DNA of 64,000 nt, taken from NCBI GenBank assembly GCA_902595285.1, contig CACJPL010000007.1, positions 1 through 64,000 of the forward strand, read 5' to 3'. The position numbers and the translations under genes were made by a program. The notes beneath the pieces are model-generated. The model worked only from the letters and a program-made list of their open reading frames with translations. It searched no databases and had not been told where the DNA came from. This stretch comes from an uncultured Pelagibacteraceae bacterium (GTDB lineage: Bacteria; Pseudomonadota; Alphaproteobacteria; Pelagibacterales; Pelagibacteraceae). Shown here one piece after another: positions 35,719 through 47,177 of the stretch; the stretch's first letter is position 1; the number at the start of each line of letters is the position of its first letter.

Positions 35719-36876
35719 ATGGGTATTAATTGGAATTATCCAACCACTATGTGGATAGGAGAAAATAGAATTGAAGATTTATCCTTAGCCTGTAAAGAGT
35801 TAAATATTTCAAATCCATTATTTGTAACAGATAAAGATTTAATACACTTAGATTTAATAAAAAATATAATATTAAGATTAAAAAAAAGTTTTGAAAATTT
35901 AGCTACCTTTTCTAATTTTACGGGAAATCCAATTGGAGAAAATGTAGATGAAGGTGTAAAAGTTTATAATACCTTAGACTGTGATGGCGTAATAGCTTTA
36001 GGAGGCGGAAGTGGTTTAGATGTTGGAAAAGCTATAGCATTTATGTGCAATCAATCTCGACCGTTATGGGATTTCGAAGACATTGGTGATTACTGGACAA
36101 GAGCAGATAGTTCTAAAATTTCAAAAATTATTGCAGTTCCAACCACTGCTGGAACAGGATCCGAAACAGGTAGAGCATCTGCAATTATAAATAAAGAAAT
36201 AGGTGTAAAAAAAATTATTTTTCATCCAAAAATGTTACCTTCGATTGTTATTTTAGATCCTTTACTTACATTAGATTTATCTCCAAGATTAACAGCAGCA
36301 ACAGGGATGGATGCACTTGCACATAATTTAGAAGCGTTTTGTGCACCAGGATATCATCCAATGGCTGATGGTATGGCAATAGAAGGAATGAAATTAATTA
36401 AAAATTCATTAATTAAAGCCTTTAAAAATGGAAAAGATGTTAAGGCTAGAATGGATTTACTTTCAGCAGCTTCAATGGGCTCGACTGCATTTCAGAAAGG
36501 ACTGGGAGCAATTCACTCATTAAGCCACCCAGTAAACGGTAAATTTAATGTTCACCACGGCTTATCAAATGCAATATTTATGCCTTATGTTTTGACATTT
36601 AATAAACACTCAATTGAAAATAAAATAATATCGATTTGTGATTATCTTAATTTAAATAAAAATTTTGATAGTTTTTTAAATTGGATTTTGGAATTAAGAC
36701 AAAATTTAAATATTCCACACAAATTATCAGATGTGATGGATTGTAATAATATTGATTTAGATGAACTTTCCTTAATGGCATTTGAAGATCCATCTACAGG
36801 AGGAAATCCCAAAAAATTAAGTCAAAATGATCTAAAAGAAATGTATATAAAAAGTATTTCTGGAGAATTATTTTAA
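35719..36876 (+). CDS. Iron-type (group III) alcohol dehydrogenase
   Basis: A 385-aa Fe-ADH family protein with NAD motif GGGSGLDVGKA (about 95-105), PTTAGTGSETG at about 141 and metal ligands D198, H202, H266 and H280 (DALAHNLEAF; GLGAIHSLSHPVNGKFNVHH). It would oxidise an alcohol or reduce an aldehyde. It is divergent from tmm with 77 bases between the starts, and its stop overlaps the start of an amidotransferase gene by one base. The substrate is unknown; a methylated-amine-related alcohol or formaldehyde is possible but only inferred. Confidence 0.87.
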   Translation: MGINWNYPTTMWIGENRIEDLSLACKELNISNPLFVTDKDLIHLDLIKNIILRLKKSFENLATFSNFTGNPIGENVDEGVKVYNTLDCDGVIALGGGSGLDVGKAIAFMCNQSRPLWDFEDIGDYWTRADSSKISKIIAVPTTAGTGSETGRASAIINKEIGVKKIIFHPKMLPSIVILDPLLTLDLSPRLTAATGMDALAHNLEAFCAPGYHPMADGMAIEGMKLIKNSLIKAFKNGKDVKARMDLLSAASMGSTAFQKGLGAIHSLSHPVNGKFNVHHGLSNAIFMPYVLTFNKHSIENKIISICDYLNLNKNFDSFLNWILELRQNLNIPHKLSDVMDCNNIDLDELSLMAFEDPSTGGNPKKLSQNDLKEMYIKSISGELF

Positions 36877-37664
36877 TGAAAAAAATATTGATAGTAGAAG
36901 GAAACTTACGAGAAGAAAATCAAAGTTTTTCTGCAGCTGGTATTCAAACACATACAGAAAGCCTTAAAGATAGTTTAGCGTTTTTTACAGATAAATTAGA
37001 AACCCACGTGGTTAATCCTTCTTCAGATGAAAATATCGATAAAAATATTGATGCACTTGAAAGCTACGATGGTCTTATTTGGGGAGGAAGTAGCTTGAAC
37101 ATCTATAACAATACTCCAGAAATAAAAAGACAAATTGATTTTATGAAAGAGTGTCAGAAAAAAATAAAAAAAATTTTAGCAATTTGTTGGGGCATGCAAG
37201 TAGCTGTGACTGCAGCAGGAGGGGAGGTAAGAAAAGCAACAAAAGGATCTCATAGAGGGATTGCCTCAAATATAGAAATTAATGAAATTGGTTTAAACCA
37301 TCCACTCTATAAAAATAAAGATGAAAAATTTAATACACCAGCATTTAATTTTGATGAAGTAGTTACAATGCCAGAAAATTCAATTTTATTAGCCTCAAAC
37401 TCAATAAATAACGTTCAAGGAATAACTTTCAAAGTTGGTAACTGTAATATATGGGGGCTTCAATATCACCCTGAGATTACTTATAATAAAATGATCAATT
37501 TGATTATTTTCAGAAAAAAGAGACTTTTAGAAAAAGGTGCTTTTAAAGATGAGGATGAAATCGATAATCATATTAAATATATAGAAACCGAGAATAATAA
37601 ATTAGATAAAGTTTCTAGAATGAGAGAATTGGAGAACTGGTTAGACTATCTAAATTTAGAATAA
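36876..37664 (+). CDS. Class I glutamine amidotransferase domain protein
   Basis: This 262-aa protein is a stand-alone GATase1 of the GuaA/PuuD-like type: nucleophile C104 in AICWGMQ and H198/E200 in QYHPEI complete a catalytic triad. Such enzymes hydrolyse gamma-glutamyl amides. It is translationally coupled to the Fe-ADH gene (TAATG). Given two GS-family ligases in the window, hydrolysis of a gamma-glutamyl-amine intermediate is a possible job, as in the Puu pathway; this is inference. Its end overlaps the convergent fhs gene by nine bases. Confidence 0.8.
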   Translation: MKKILIVEGNLREENQSFSAAGIQTHTESLKDSLAFFTDKLETHVVNPSSDENIDKNIDALESYDGLIWGGSSLNIYNNTPEIKRQIDFMKECQKKIKKILAICWGMQVAVTAAGGEVRKATKGSHRGIASNIEINEIGLNHPLYKNKDEKFNTPAFNFDEVVTMPENSILLASNSINNVQGITFKVGNCNIWGLQYHPEITYNKMINLIIFRKKRLLEKGAFKDEDEIDNHIKYIETENNKLDKVSRMRELENWLDYLNLE

Positions 37665-39338
37665 ACCTTCTATTTCACCCTTGTCATTTAATTTTATTGA
37701 GTCGGCTGCAGGAACTCTTGGAAGACCTGGCATTGTCATAATTTCTCCACACACAACAACTATAAATTCAGCACCAGAAGAAAGTCTTACTTCTCTTACA
37801 GGCAAAACATGACCTGTGGGTGCACCTTTTAAACTTGGATCTGTTGAAAAACTATATTGAGTTTTTGCAATACAAACAGGTAGCTTACCGTAACCTTTTT
37901 CTTCAAAATCTTTTAACTGTTGTCTAACCTTTGTATCTGCCACCACTTCAGAGGCGCTATATATTTCTTGCGCAATTTTTTCTATTTTTTTGAATAGTGG
38001 GAGATCATCTTCATATAAAAATTTAAATGTATCTTTTTTGTCTTCGCAAATTTCTGTAACATTTTTAGCTAATTCAATAGTTCCTTCGCTTCCATTTGAC
38101 CAATGAGTACATTTAGAAGCTTTTACTCCTTGTGTTTCACAAAAATCCAATAAGGTTTTCATTTCATCTTCTGTATCAGTAATAAAATGATTAACTGCAA
38201 CTGTAACAGGTAATCCAAATTTTCTAATATTATTTATATGTCTACGCAAATTTACCATTCCTTCTTTTAGTGCAGATACATTTTCTTTTTTTAAATCTTC
38301 TTTAGCAACTCCTCCATGCATTTTTAGTGCTCTGATTGTTGCTACAATAACAACGCAATCTGGTTTGAGATCAGATTTTCTACATTTAATATCAAGAAAT
38401 TTTTCTGCTCCTAAATCAGCTCCGAATCCCGCCTCTGTTACAACGTAGTCAGCTAATTTAAGTCCAGCTTTAGTTGCAATAACCGAATTACATCCGTGAG
38501 CAATATTCGCAAAAGGACCACCATGAATTATTGCAGGATTGTTTTCTAGAGTTTGAGTTACATTTGGTCTTATCGCTTCTTTAAGCAAAACGGTCATTGG
38601 ACCTTGTGCATTTAAATCTTTTGCATAAATTGCTTGCTTGTCTCTTGTATAACCAATTGTAATATTACCAATTCTATTTTCTAAATCTTTAAGGTCTGTT
38701 GCTAAACAAAAAATAGCCATTAGCTCAGACGCAACTGTAATATCAAAACTATCTTGTCTAGGGTAACCATTAGCTACTCCTCCCAGATCAACAATGATAG
38801 ATCTTAAGGATCTATCATTCATATCCATTACTCTTCTCCAAACAACTCTTCTAACATCAATGTTAAGTTTGTTACCCCAATAAATATGATTATCAATTAA
38901 TGCAGATAGTAAATTATGTGCAGATGTAATAGCATGAAAATCACCTGTAAAATGAAGATTGATTTGTTCCATTGGCACTACTTGGGCATAACCACCGCCA
39001 GCAGCTCCACCCTTCATTCCAAATGATGGACCAAGACTTGGTTCTCTTAAACAAACTATAGATTTTTTTCCGATTTTATTTAAACCGTCATTTAACCCAA
39101 CTGAAGTTGTGGTTTTACCTTCACCAGCTGGAGTAGGAGTGATTGCAGTAACTAAAATTAATTTACCATTTTCTTTTTTAAGGGTATTCAAATATTCCAG
39201 GTTAATTTTGGCAATGTGTCTGCCCATTGGACTGAAAGCAAAATTTTCATCCGGGACACCAATCTTTGAAAGAATATCTTTTATTGGTTGCATTTTAGCT
39301 TCTCTAGCTATTTGAATGTCTGATTTTACATCACTCAC
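37656..39338 (-). CDS. fhs: Formate-tetrahydrofolate ligase
   Basis: A 560-aa Fhs joining formate and THF with ATP, or running in reverse to yield ATP from formyl-THF. The P-loop region is [39 protein letters not shown] and [15 protein letters not shown] are family blocks. Length is normal. Standing between tmm/ADH and the sarcosine oxidase operon, it provides the outlet for one-carbon units released by demethylation. It is divergent from soxB with a 127-base shared upstream region. Confidence 0.96.
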   Translation of the reverse strand: MSDVKSDIQIAREAKMQPIKDILSKIGVPDENFAFSPMGRHIAKINLEYLNTLKKENGKLILVTAITPTPAGEGKTTTSVGLNDGLNKIGKKSIVCLREPSLGPSFGMKGGAAGGGYAQVVPMEQINLHFTGDFHAITSAHNLLSALIDNHIYWGNKLNIDVRRVVWRRVMDMNDRSLRSIIVDLGGVANGYPRQDSFDITVASELMAIFCLATDLKDLENRIGNITIGYTRDKQAIYAKDLNAQGPMTVLLKEAIRPNVTQTLENNPAIIHGGPFANIAHGCNSVIATKAGLKLADYVVTEAGFGADLGAEKFLDIKCRKSDLKPDCVVIVATIRALKMHGGVAKEDLKKENVSALKEGMVNLRRHINNIRKFGLPVTVAVNHFITDTEDEMKTLLDFCETQGVKASKCTHWSNGSEGTIELAKNVTEICEDKKDTFKFLYEDDLPLFKKIEKIAQEIYSASEVVADTKVRQQLKDFEEKGYGKLPVCIAKTQYSFSTDPSLKGAPTGHVLPVREVRLSSGAEFIVVVCGEIMTMPGLPRVPAADSIKLNDKGEIEGLF

Positions 39339-39465
39339 GAATAATCCTTTAAATTAAAAACATTTCCTGTGACTTCTTATCCTTTTTTGAGATATTTGGA
39401 AACTTCTAAAAAATATATATAAAAAAAATAAGCACTATTTAAATTGATTGTTATAAAATTAATTA

Positions 39466-40722
39466 ATGCAAAAATATTCTATATTTAACCTTGTTAAAAA
39501 CGCTTTTTCAAACCATGAAAATTGGGATTTGGCTTGGAAAGATCCAACACCTAAAGAGGAATATGATGTTGTAATTATTGGTGGTGGAGGCCATGGTTTA
39601 GCTACAGCTTATTATCTTGCTAAAGAACATAATATTACAAATGTTGCAATTATAGAAAAAGGATGGATCGGTGGTGGAAACGTAGGGCGTAATACTACAA
39701 TTATTAGATCCAATTACATGCATGACGAAAATGGTTTGTTCAGTGAGTTTGGAATGGATTTATGGAGAAAGATGAGTCAGGATCTGAATTACAATGTAAT
39801 GTTTTCTCCAAGAGGAATAATTAATCTTGCGCATTCTGATGCACAAATGAATGCATACGCGAGAAGAGGAAATTCTATGAGATTAAATGGAATAGATGCT
39901 GTTCTTTTAAATAGAGAGCAAGTTAAAGAAATTATTCCAATGGCTGATTTTTCTGAAAACGTAAGATTTCCAATTTTTGGTGGCTTGATGCAACCAAGTG
40001 CAGGTACAGCAAGACATGATGCTGTTGCATGGGGTTATGCACGTCAGGCAGATTCAATGGGGGTAGATATAATTCAAAATTGCGAGGTGATAGGTTTCGA
40101 TGTTTCTGCTGGAAAAATAAAGGGAATAAGAACTTCACGAGGAAATATCAAAGCAAAAAAAGTTGGTATTTGCGTTGCGGGTAGCACAAATATTTTAGCA
40201 GAAAAATTAAATATGACATTACCAATTGAAACTCATTTACTCCAAGCATGTGTTTCTGAGCCAGTTAAACCAGTTTTAGATAATGTAGTTACGTTTGGTG
40301 CAGGACACTTTTATGTAAGTCAATCCGACAAAGGTGAGATGGTAATGGGTGGTGATCTTGATGGTTATAATAGTTATGCTCAAAGAGGAAACTTACCAAC
40401 ATTGCAACATGTATTAACTGAAGGTATAGCCATGATGCCATTTTTGAGTAAATTAAAAATGCTTAGAACGTGGGGTGGTATTATGGATATGTCAATGGAT
40501 GGTTCACCTATTATCGATAAAACACACATTGACGGTTTGTATTTGAATTGTGGATGGTGCTATGGAGGATTCAAAGCTACACCTGCATCGGGTTGGACAT
40601 TTGCTCATACTATTGCTCAAGATAGAGTGCATGAATTAAATGCTGGCTATAGCTTAAATAGATTTAATACTGGCCATCTTATTGATGAAAAGGGACTTGG
40701 AACAAAAACCTGGATATCGTAA
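39466..40722 (+). CDS. soxB: Sarcosine oxidase beta subunit (or NMG dehydrogenase homologue)
   Basis: A 418-aa flavoprotein, beta subunit of heterotetrameric sarcosine oxidase. VVIIGGGGHGLATAYYLA is the FAD motif and GGGNVGRNTTIIRSNYMHD the conserved flavin-attachment region. The enzyme demethylates sarcosine to glycine, with the methyl group going to THF. It leads the operon soxB-D-A-G, in which genes abut or overlap. The N-methylglutamate dehydrogenase MgdABCD is homologous and has the same gene order, so that alternative stands given the mgs-type genes in this window. Confidence 0.9.
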   Translation: MQKYSIFNLVKNAFSNHENWDLAWKDPTPKEEYDVVIIGGGGHGLATAYYLAKEHNITNVAIIEKGWIGGGNVGRNTTIIRSNYMHDENGLFSEFGMDLWRKMSQDLNYNVMFSPRGIINLAHSDAQMNAYARRGNSMRLNGIDAVLLNREQVKEIIPMADFSENVRFPIFGGLMQPSAGTARHDAVAWGYARQADSMGVDIIQNCEVIGFDVSAGKIKGIRTSRGNIKAKKVGICVAGSTNILAEKLNMTLPIETHLLQACVSEPVKPVLDNVVTFGAGHFYVSQSDKGEMVMGGDLDGYNSYAQRGNLPTLQHVLTEGIAMMPFLSKLKMLRTWGGIMDMSMDGSPIIDKTHIDGLYLNCGWCYGGFKATPASGWTFAHTIAQDRVHELNAGYSLNRFNTGHLIDEKGLGTKTWIS

Positions 40723-40992
40723 ATGCTTTACATAAATTGCCCACACTGTGGAATGAGATCTCAAAATGAATTTTCATATGGTGGAGATGCAAGTGTAAAA
40801 AGACCAGAACTTAATAAAGAAGTTTCAGATCAAGAATGGGATAATTTTGTTTACAATAGAAAAAGTTTAAGAGGAAAGCACTTAGAGTTATGGCAACATA
40901 TTTCTGGATGTAGACAATGGATAAAGGTTGAGAGAGATACCGCGACCCATGAAATTTTCAGAACTTTTAAAGCTGATGAGGAAGTTGCCTAA
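40723..40992 (+). CDS. soxD: Sarcosine oxidase delta subunit
   Basis: An 89-aa zinc-binding subunit: CPHCGMRSQNEFSYGGDA at residues 6-23 and a C-terminal HISGCRQWIKVERDT supply the cysteine/histidine ligands. It starts at the base after the soxB stop, and its own stop overlaps soxA by one base. Length and motifs are those of the family. Confidence 0.92.
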   Translation: MLYINCPHCGMRSQNEFSYGGDASVKRPELNKEVSDQEWDNFVYNRKSLRGKHLELWQHISGCRQWIKVERDTATHEIFRTFKADEEVA

Positions 40993-43988
40993 TGACACAA
41001 GCTTTTAGAATTGAAAATGGGGGATTAATAAATAGAGATAAAAAATTATCTTTTAAATTTAATGGAAAAACTTACTTAGGTTATGAGGGTGACACATTAG
41101 CTTCAGCTTTATTGGCAAATGGAGTTCATTTAGTAGGAAGAAGTTTTAAATATCACAGACCAAGAGGTTTCTTTGGAGCAGGGGTAGATGAACCTTATGC
41201 TGTAGTTCAACTTTATAGAAATGGTGAAACAGAGCCAAATATTAAAGCTACAGAGCAGGAACTTTTTGAAGGTTTAGAAGCAAAAAGTGTTAATTGTTGG
41301 CCGAGTGTGAATTTTGATATTGGAGCAATTAATAATTTTTTAAAAATTTTTCTACCTGCGGGTTTTTATTACAAAACTTTTATGTGGCCAAAAAGTTTTT
41401 GGTACAGAATTTATGAACCATTTATTAGAAAAGCAGCTGGTTTAGGTGTTGCTTCAACTAAACATGATAAAGAAAGATATGAACATAAGTATGAATACTG
41501 TGATTTGTTAATTGCAGGCTCAGGACCTTCAGGATTAGCTAGCGCATATGCTGCTGCAAAAAATGGAGCTAAAGTAATTTTAGCTGAAGATAAACCAAGA
41601 TTTGGCGGATCTTTACTAACAAGTGATGTCAATATTGGCAATCAATCAGGAAAAGATTGGGCTGATGGGATAATTGCAGAACTCAAAACAATGCCAAATG
41701 TTGTTGTAAAAAATAGATCTCAAATTTTTGGATACTATGATCACAACATGCTTGTGATGTCTGAAAAAGTTAGTGACCATTTACCATCAACTAAAAAATA
41801 CCATCCTAATAAAAGACTATGGTACATTCGTGCAAAAGAAGTTTTGATTTCCTCCGGATCAATTGAAAGACCAATAGTTTTTGGAAATAATGATACACCA
41901 GGAGTAATGCTTTCTTCAGCTGCTAAAGAATATTTAAAAGTATATGGTGTTTTAGTTGGAAGAAAACCATTGATATTTACAAATAATGATAGTGGATACG
42001 AAACAGCAATTGAATTTAAAAAACATGGAGTAGATCCATTTCTTTTAGACTCAAGAAAAAAACCTGAGTCAGAAATAATTGATGAGGCAAAAAATCTAGG
42101 AATTAATATTAAAAATTCGTATGTTGTTGTTGCAGCACAAGGATACAAAAAAGTAAAATCAGCAGATATTGCAAATATTTCTGAAGACAAAAAACAACTT
42201 GGTAAAATAGAAAATATACAATGTGATTGTATTTGCGTTTCAGGTTTTTGGACACCAACTATTCATTTAGCCTCACAATCAGGAAATAAAACAAAGTTTA
42301 AAGAAGAAATTGATGCATTTGTTCCAGGACAATCAAAACAAAATGAAATCACTTTAGGTGCAGCTAATGGAGTATTTTCACTAGAGGAAACTTTAAAAAC
42401 TTCATTTAAAGCAGGAAGTGAATTATCAAAAAAAATTACAGAAAATGATAATGAGATAGCTATTCCAAATGTTGTTGAAAAGAAATCCTCTCAACATGAT
42501 AAGTTTTGGTGCGTTCCATTGCCGAAAGGTAAAAATTATAAAAGATTTTTAGATTTCCAAAATGATGTATCGGTATCTGATATAGAAATAGCTTTAAGAG
42601 AAGGATATCGATCAATTGAACACGTTAAAAGATATACCACTTTAGGTATGGCAACAGACCAAGGAAAAACAAGTAATTTAAATGGATTGCAATTAGTATC
42701 CGAAATTGAAAATAAAGTTGTTCCTGCAGTAGGTCATACGACTTTCAGACCTCCATATACTCCTGTTTCTATTGGAGCAATAGTAGGAAGAGAAGTTGGA
42801 AAACATTCAAAACCATCAAGAAAATCTCCAATGCATTCATGGCATGAAAAAAACAATGCAGTCTTTGTTGATGCAGGTGTTTGGTTAAGACCGAGGTATT
42901 ATAAAAGAGGAAATGAAAATTTATTTGAGGGATCAAAAAGAGAAGCAAAAAATGTGAGAAAAAATGTAGGTGTTTGCGATGTAACTACATTGGGTAAAAT
43001 AGATATTAAAGGACCAGATGCAGCGGAGTTATTAAATAGAGTTTATACAAATGCATGGCTGAAGCTACCAGTTGGTAAAGCAAGATACGGTGTAATGTTA
43101 AGAGAAGACGGAATTGTTATGGATGACGGAACAACTACACGAATTTCTGAAAATCATTATCATATGACGACAACGACAGCTCAAGCAGCAAACGTTCTTT
43201 CACATTTAGAATATTATTTGCAACTCGTTTGGCCTGAATTAAATGTGAATGTAGTTTCAACTACAGAACAGTGGGCTGGAGCAGCTATCGCTGGACCTAA
43301 ATCTAGAGATTTATTACAAAAATTATTTCCAAATTCTGATGTATCAAATGATGGTTTACCTTTCATGGGCTACATGGAAGGAGATTTATTTGGAGTTAAA
43401 GCAAGAATATTTAGAATTTCATTTTCAGGAGAGCTTGCTTATGAAGTAAATGTTGAATCTGATTATGGAAATTTTATGTGGGAAAAAATAATGGAAATTG
43501 GCGAAGAATTTAACATTCAACCATATGGAACAGAAGCATTATCAACTCTTAGAATTGAAATGGGACATGTTGCTGGATCAGAACTGGATGGTAGAACAAT
43601 TCCATTCGACAACGCCCTAGAAGGTCTTGTTAGTAAAAAGAAAGATTTTATTGGAAAAAGATCATTACAACGATCTGCATTTATAGCTGAAGATAGACAA
43701 AGAATAGTGGGCGTCGTTCCATTAGATAAACAAACAAGTATACCAGAAGGCTCTCACTTAGTTAAAGATGATAAAGCACAGTTACCAAATCCAAAATTAG
43801 GTCATATCTCTGCATCTTGTTGGAGTGTTGAATATGATAATCCTTTTTCTTTGGCCATTTTGAAAGATGGAAAAAACATGATCGGTCAAAAGCTTTTTGC
43901 GATGTCGCCACTTAAAAATAAAGTAATACCAGTTGAGATAGTTTCATCGCATTATGTAGACCCGAAAGGTGAAAGAGTTAGATCATGA
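40992..43988 (+). CDS. soxA: Sarcosine oxidase alpha subunit
   Basis: A 998-aa subunit with an N-terminal ferredoxin-like fold ([20 protein letters not shown]), an NAD-binding pyridine nucleotide-disulfide oxidoreductase region ([20 protein letters not shown] at about residue 173) and a C-terminal GcvT-type THF-binding half starting near residue 620 ([20 protein letters not shown]). It holds the second flavin site and makes methylene-THF. Overlaps are one base with soxD and four with soxG. Length is normal for the family. Confidence 0.93.
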   Translation: MTQAFRIENGGLINRDKKLSFKFNGKTYLGYEGDTLASALLANGVHLVGRSFKYHRPRGFFGAGVDEPYAVVQLYRNGETEPNIKATEQELFEGLEAKSVNCWPSVNFDIGAINNFLKIFLPAGFYYKTFMWPKSFWYRIYEPFIRKAAGLGVASTKHDKERYEHKYEYCDLLIAGSGPSGLASAYAAAKNGAKVILAEDKPRFGGSLLTSDVNIGNQSGKDWADGIIAELKTMPNVVVKNRSQIFGYYDHNMLVMSEKVSDHLPSTKKYHPNKRLWYIRAKEVLISSGSIERPIVFGNNDTPGVMLSSAAKEYLKVYGVLVGRKPLIFTNNDSGYETAIEFKKHGVDPFLLDSRKKPESEIIDEAKNLGINIKNSYVVVAAQGYKKVKSADIANISEDKKQLGKIENIQCDCICVSGFWTPTIHLASQSGNKTKFKEEIDAFVPGQSKQNEITLGAANGVFSLEETLKTSFKAGSELSKKITENDNEIAIPNVVEKKSSQHDKFWCVPLPKGKNYKRFLDFQNDVSVSDIEIALREGYRSIEHVKRYTTLGMATDQGKTSNLNGLQLVSEIENKVVPAVGHTTFRPPYTPVSIGAIVGREVGKHSKPSRKSPMHSWHEKNNAVFVDAGVWLRPRYYKRGNENLFEGSKREAKNVRKNVGVCDVTTLGKIDIKGPDAAELLNRVYTNAWLKLPVGKARYGVMLREDGIVMDDGTTTRISENHYHMTTTTAQAANVLSHLEYYLQLVWPELNVNVVSTTEQWAGAAIAGPKSRDLLQKLFPNSDVSNDGLPFMGYMEGDLFGVKARIFRISFSGELAYEVNVESDYGNFMWEKIMEIGEEFNIQPYGTEALSTLRIEMGHVAGSELDGRTIPFDNALEGLVSKKKDFIGKRSLQRSAFIAEDRQRIVGVVPLDKQTSIPEGSHLVKDDKAQLPNPKLGHISASCWSVEYDNPFSLAILKDGKNMIGQKLFAMSPLKNKVIPVEIVSSHYVDPKGERVRS

Positions 43989-44572
43989 CATTAATTTCAG
44001 CGTTATCAAATGTTCATGCAAAAGGTCAATTCGGAGATTATGAAGCTAAAAATGAAAATGATTTACTTAAAATATCTGAAATTAAAAATTTATTAATTGT
44101 TCAAATAGTTCAGTACAAAAATTCTTCACTTTCATTTGAGGGTATTGATATTGATGGTTTAAAATTAAAAAATGAACCTTTAACCGTAGTATTTAATGAA
44201 AATACAAGGATTATGTGGAATGGACCAAAAAACTGGCTTTTAGTTTCAACAAAAAAAGATTTAATTAAAAATGTATCAGAAAATTTTAAAGATACAGATT
44301 TTGCTATAACGGATTTATCTCATTCTAGAGCTATTATTGAAATCGAAGGAAATGATTCGATAGAAGTTTTGAAAAAAGGATGTCCTTTTAATTTTAATAC
44401 ATTGGATAAAAATAATTCAATAAACTCAACTTATAATGGAATAGCTTTTACAGTAGATAAGTTGGGTGAAAATCCAAATAAAGTAAGGTTATTTGCTTTA
44501 AGAAGTTTTGGTGAATCTTTATATTATTCAATCACAGATGCATCTCTAGAGTTTGGCTTTGAGTCTTTATAA
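43985..44572 (+). CDS. soxG: Sarcosine oxidase gamma subunit
   Basis: A 195-aa subunit of the GcvT-like SoxG family; recognisable segments include GPKNWLLVS and [16 protein letters not shown]. It overlaps soxA by four bases (ATGA) and completes the operon. It converges on the EamA-type gene with ten bases between the stops. Confidence 0.87.
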   Translation: MTLISALSNVHAKGQFGDYEAKNENDLLKISEIKNLLIVQIVQYKNSSLSFEGIDIDGLKLKNEPLTVVFNENTRIMWNGPKNWLLVSTKKDLIKNVSENFKDTDFAITDLSHSRAIIEIEGNDSIEVLKKGCPFNFNTLDKNNSINSTYNGIAFTVDKLGENPNKVRLFALRSFGESLYYSITDASLEFGFESL

Positions 44573-44582
44573 ACTTAAATTT

Positions 44583-45431
44583 TCAATCTCTTGTTGCAAT
44601 ATAAACACCTATTGAAGTAAATAGAAATCCAATTAAATCTAAACTAGTTAAACCTTCATCTAAGAAAATCCATGCCATAAAAGCAGACGTTGCTGGAATT
44701 AAAAAAAATATAGAAACAGTTTTGCTTGCTGAATTATTTTTAATTAAAAACATTAATATTGTAAATGCTCCAAATGATACCAAAAATATTTGATGGCTCA
44801 TTGCAATAATAAAAGTTTGTGAGAATTCAATATATGGATCAACAAACAAAATAATTATTAATAAATGAAACAAACAACCACCAATAGCTTGATTCATATT
44901 GCTTACAGATAAAGGTAAATTATTACTTAATTTTTTTTGCCACATAGTTGAAAATGTAATTGCTAATAAGGCTATTATTGTTGCGATCAATCCTGCTGCT
45001 GGTATTTTTGAACCAATATCAAAACCCAACACAAGTCCTGCGCCAGCAAATCCCAATAAAACACCAATCCATTGTTTTACAGATACTTTTTCATTTAAGA
45101 AGGGGCCGCTCAATGCATTTGTGAGAACTGGTTGTAGGGTTACAATTAACGCTGCTATTGCTGTTGGCATACCTATTGAAATTGAATAAAAGACACCTCC
45201 TAAATAAAGACCATGAAAAAGAACACCACTTAAAAAAGATTCAAAAAAGTTTCTTTTACCAACAAGAATTTTTTGTTTTGAATAAATAGAAAATAAAAAA
45301 AAACCAAAAGCAACTAAAGCAAATCTAAAGGCTAATGCAGCAAATGGATCGCTGTTATCTATAATAGGTTTAGTGGTTATGAATGCGGAAGACCACAAAA
45401 GCACAAATATGAAAGGAAATATTTTAATCAT
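44583..45431 (-). CDS. EamA-family drug/metabolite transporter
   Basis: A 282-aa protein with about ten hydrophobic segments in two EamA repeats; FVLLWSSAFITTKPIID and PTAIAALIVTLQPVLTNALS are typical of the first repeat. I start it at the ATG at 45431; the longer frame would begin at TTG. DMT-family proteins export amino acids, nucleobases or metabolites. It stands alone. The substrate is unknown. Confidence 0.87.
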   Translation of the reverse strand: MIKIFPFIFVLLWSSAFITTKPIIDNSDPFAALAFRFALVAFGFFLFSIYSKQKILVGKRNFFESFLSGVLFHGLYLGGVFYSISIGMPTAIAALIVTLQPVLTNALSGPFLNEKVSVKQWIGVLLGFAGAGLVLGFDIGSKIPAAGLIATIIALLAITFSTMWQKKLSNNLPLSVSNMNQAIGGCLFHLLIIILFVDPYIEFSQTFIIAMSHQIFLVSFGAFTILMFLIKNNSASKTVSIFFLIPATSAFMAWIFLDEGLTSLDLIGFLFTSIGVYIATRD

Positions 45432-45503
45432 TATATTTATAAACAAATAAATTAAGTAAAATCAAATAAATCAATACCTATAATGAACTAATTTAATATA
45501 GAA

Positions 45504-45923
45504 ATGAAATACCAAATCTCCTATGGTTTAACTATGAAGTGTAGACTATTTAGAGTTTTAACAATTATAATATCCTTTTTCTTTTTGACAGGTTTTACAC
45601 CTATTCTCTTATTAGTTGGTCCAAGTGTAACAGCTCTTACCTCGGGTAATATTTATAAAGCTAGTGCTCAATTCATGGTAAATCAATATATAGAAAAAGA
45701 AACTGGGAAAAATTCTTTTGTTTTAATTAAAGAAACATTAGTCAATGAAGAAATAGATAAAAAAATCAAAATAAATTCTATTAACGAAGATTTAAGAAAA
45801 TTAGTTGAAACAAGAATTAAAATGACAAGACACAAACTAGATAATCAAAATTTACAAAAATTACTTAAAAAACGAATTGAGGTTACTAGATCAATACTTA
45901 ATATAAATAATACTACTCAATAA
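45504..45923 (+). CDS. Exported hypothetical protein
   Basis: A 139-aa protein with an N-terminal hydrophobic segment (CRLFRVLTIIISFFFLTGF) consistent with a signal peptide or anchor, then a Gly/Ser/Thr-containing linker (VGPSVTALTSGNIYKASAQF) and a basic, helical C-terminal half with repeated IKMTRH/IEVTRS-type elements. A second ATG at 45534 would also fit. Its end overlaps the convergent 146-aa gene by 11 bases. No family is recognised. Confidence 0.65.
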   Translation: MKYQISYGLTMKCRLFRVLTIIISFFFLTGFTPILLLVGPSVTALTSGNIYKASAQFMVNQYIEKETGKNSFVLIKETLVNEEIDKKIKINSINEDLRKLVETRIKMTRHKLDNQNLQKLLKKRIEVTRSILNINNTTQ

Positions 45924-46353
45924 TATTAAGATATATCAAGTTTTCTTGCTTAGTTTCTTTACACCACATTTCATAGCTTTCACAAACTCTCCATAAATGG
46001 TCAAAAGCTCTTTGCGATATTTCTAATGGAAAATGACTTTTGGTATAATAAAGTTTCGGTATTTTTAGTAAAAATTTTACCATTGAGTCTTTTTGAAGCT
46101 CTAAAAGTCTTAATGTTTCGTCGTTTATTTTTTTTTTGGTAACATAATCAACAAAATTATCTTTCTTAAGTTTTAAAAACCATTTATTATGAAATTCTCC
46201 AGAACTCAAAACTTCATATTCTTTAGTAGTCATAAAAATTTCAAATGCTTGAATATTGTTTATTTCAGGATTTTGTTTTTTGATTTCAATTATATTTGAA
46301 TAAACAAATTCAGCAGCTCTTAACACATATGGCTTTTCAGTCTTATTAGGCAT
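45913..46353 (-). CDS. 146-aa hypothetical protein
   Basis: A soluble, charged, mostly helical 146-aa protein with no signal peptide. Three bases separate it from the end of the racemase gene upstream, so it is likely co-transcribed. Its WRVCESYEMWCKETKQ segment and FEIFMTTKEYEVLSSGEFHN stretch did not suggest a family. Function unknown. Confidence 0.68.
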   Translation of the reverse strand: MPNKTEKPYVLRAAEFVYSNIIEIKKQNPEINNIQAFEIFMTTKEYEVLSSGEFHNKWFLKLKKDNFVDYVTKKKINDETLRLLELQKDSMVKFLLKIPKLYYTKSHFPLEISQRAFDHLWRVCESYEMWCKETKQENLIYLNIIE

Positions 46354-46356
46354 AAG

Positions 46357-47103
46357 CTAATTTTTGTGCTTTACCATAGCTGAATGAGCTAAAATTAAGT
46401 TAGGATCTAAGAAAACTTTTGAGGATTTAATATTTTTAAATGATTTAAATGCAAAAATTGCAATAGGTAGCTCTGTACAACCTAAAATAATTTTTTTGCA
46501 TTTCATTTTAATTAAAGTATCAATTGCAGGTTTTATTGCTTTTGCAGCAGCTTTAACATTACCCATTTTAACAAATTTAATAGATTTATTAACTGACAAT
46601 TTTTGTATTTTTTCAGGTGGCTCTATTAATTGATAATCGTTGTCAAAGTATTTTTTATAAACTCCAGTTTTAAGTGTACCCTCAGTTGCTAATAGACCAA
46701 CTTTAGAGTTTTTCTTACATTTTTTTTTCGTAAATTTGAAAACTTCATTTGGCATATTGATTATTGGAATATTGATTTTATTTTGTAAATCATCGAACCA
46801 ATAATGAGCTGTATTACAAGGTATAACTATAAACTTGCATTTATTCTTTTCTAGAAGCTTACAACCCTTAAGCAAACTTTTCAAAACTTTGTTATATTTT
46901 TCTTGACTTGTTTTATTTGTAGATTTGTTTGAAAGATTTTTAGTTTGAGAGCCTATAGATTCAGGTCTGCCAGGAATATTTGATTTATTATAGAGTAGAA
47001 ACAATGGATACTCTTGATCAATTTTTCCTCTATTCAGAACAGCAAGCTTGTTACAAAAATCAAGGCCAGCTTGAGTTCCCATTCCACCTAAAATTCCAAT
47101 CAT
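46357..47103 (-). CDS. Aspartate/glutamate racemase family protein
   Basis: A 248-aa cofactor-independent racemase-family protein. The N-terminal MIGILGGMGTQAGLDF and the two catalytic cysteines, C96 in PCNTAH and C209 in LGCTELP, are intact. It would interconvert L- and D-aspartate or glutamate. It precedes the 146-aa hypothetical in the same direction. Substrate choice between Asp and Glu is not readable. Confidence 0.83.
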   Translation of the reverse strand: MIGILGGMGTQAGLDFCNKLAVLNRGKIDQEYPLFLLYNKSNIPGRPESIGSQTKNLSNKSTNKTSQEKYNKVLKSLLKGCKLLEKNKCKFIVIPCNTAHYWFDDLQNKINIPIINMPNEVFKFTKKKCKKNSKVGLLATEGTLKTGVYKKYFDNDYQLIEPPEKIQKLSVNKSIKFVKMGNVKAAAKAIKPAIDTLIKMKCKKIILGCTELPIAIFAFKSFKNIKSSKVFLDPNLILAHSAMVKHKN

Positions 47104-47177
47104 AATTTGATTAATTAATTAATTATTTAACTTAATTCTATAATTAAGAATTGTGTTTAAAGGTTGTTACTAAAACG

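Noticed and set aside
41741..42190. 149-aa open frame on the minus strand inside soxA
   Set aside because: It is antisense to a conserved coding region, has no ribosome site and no recognisable family.
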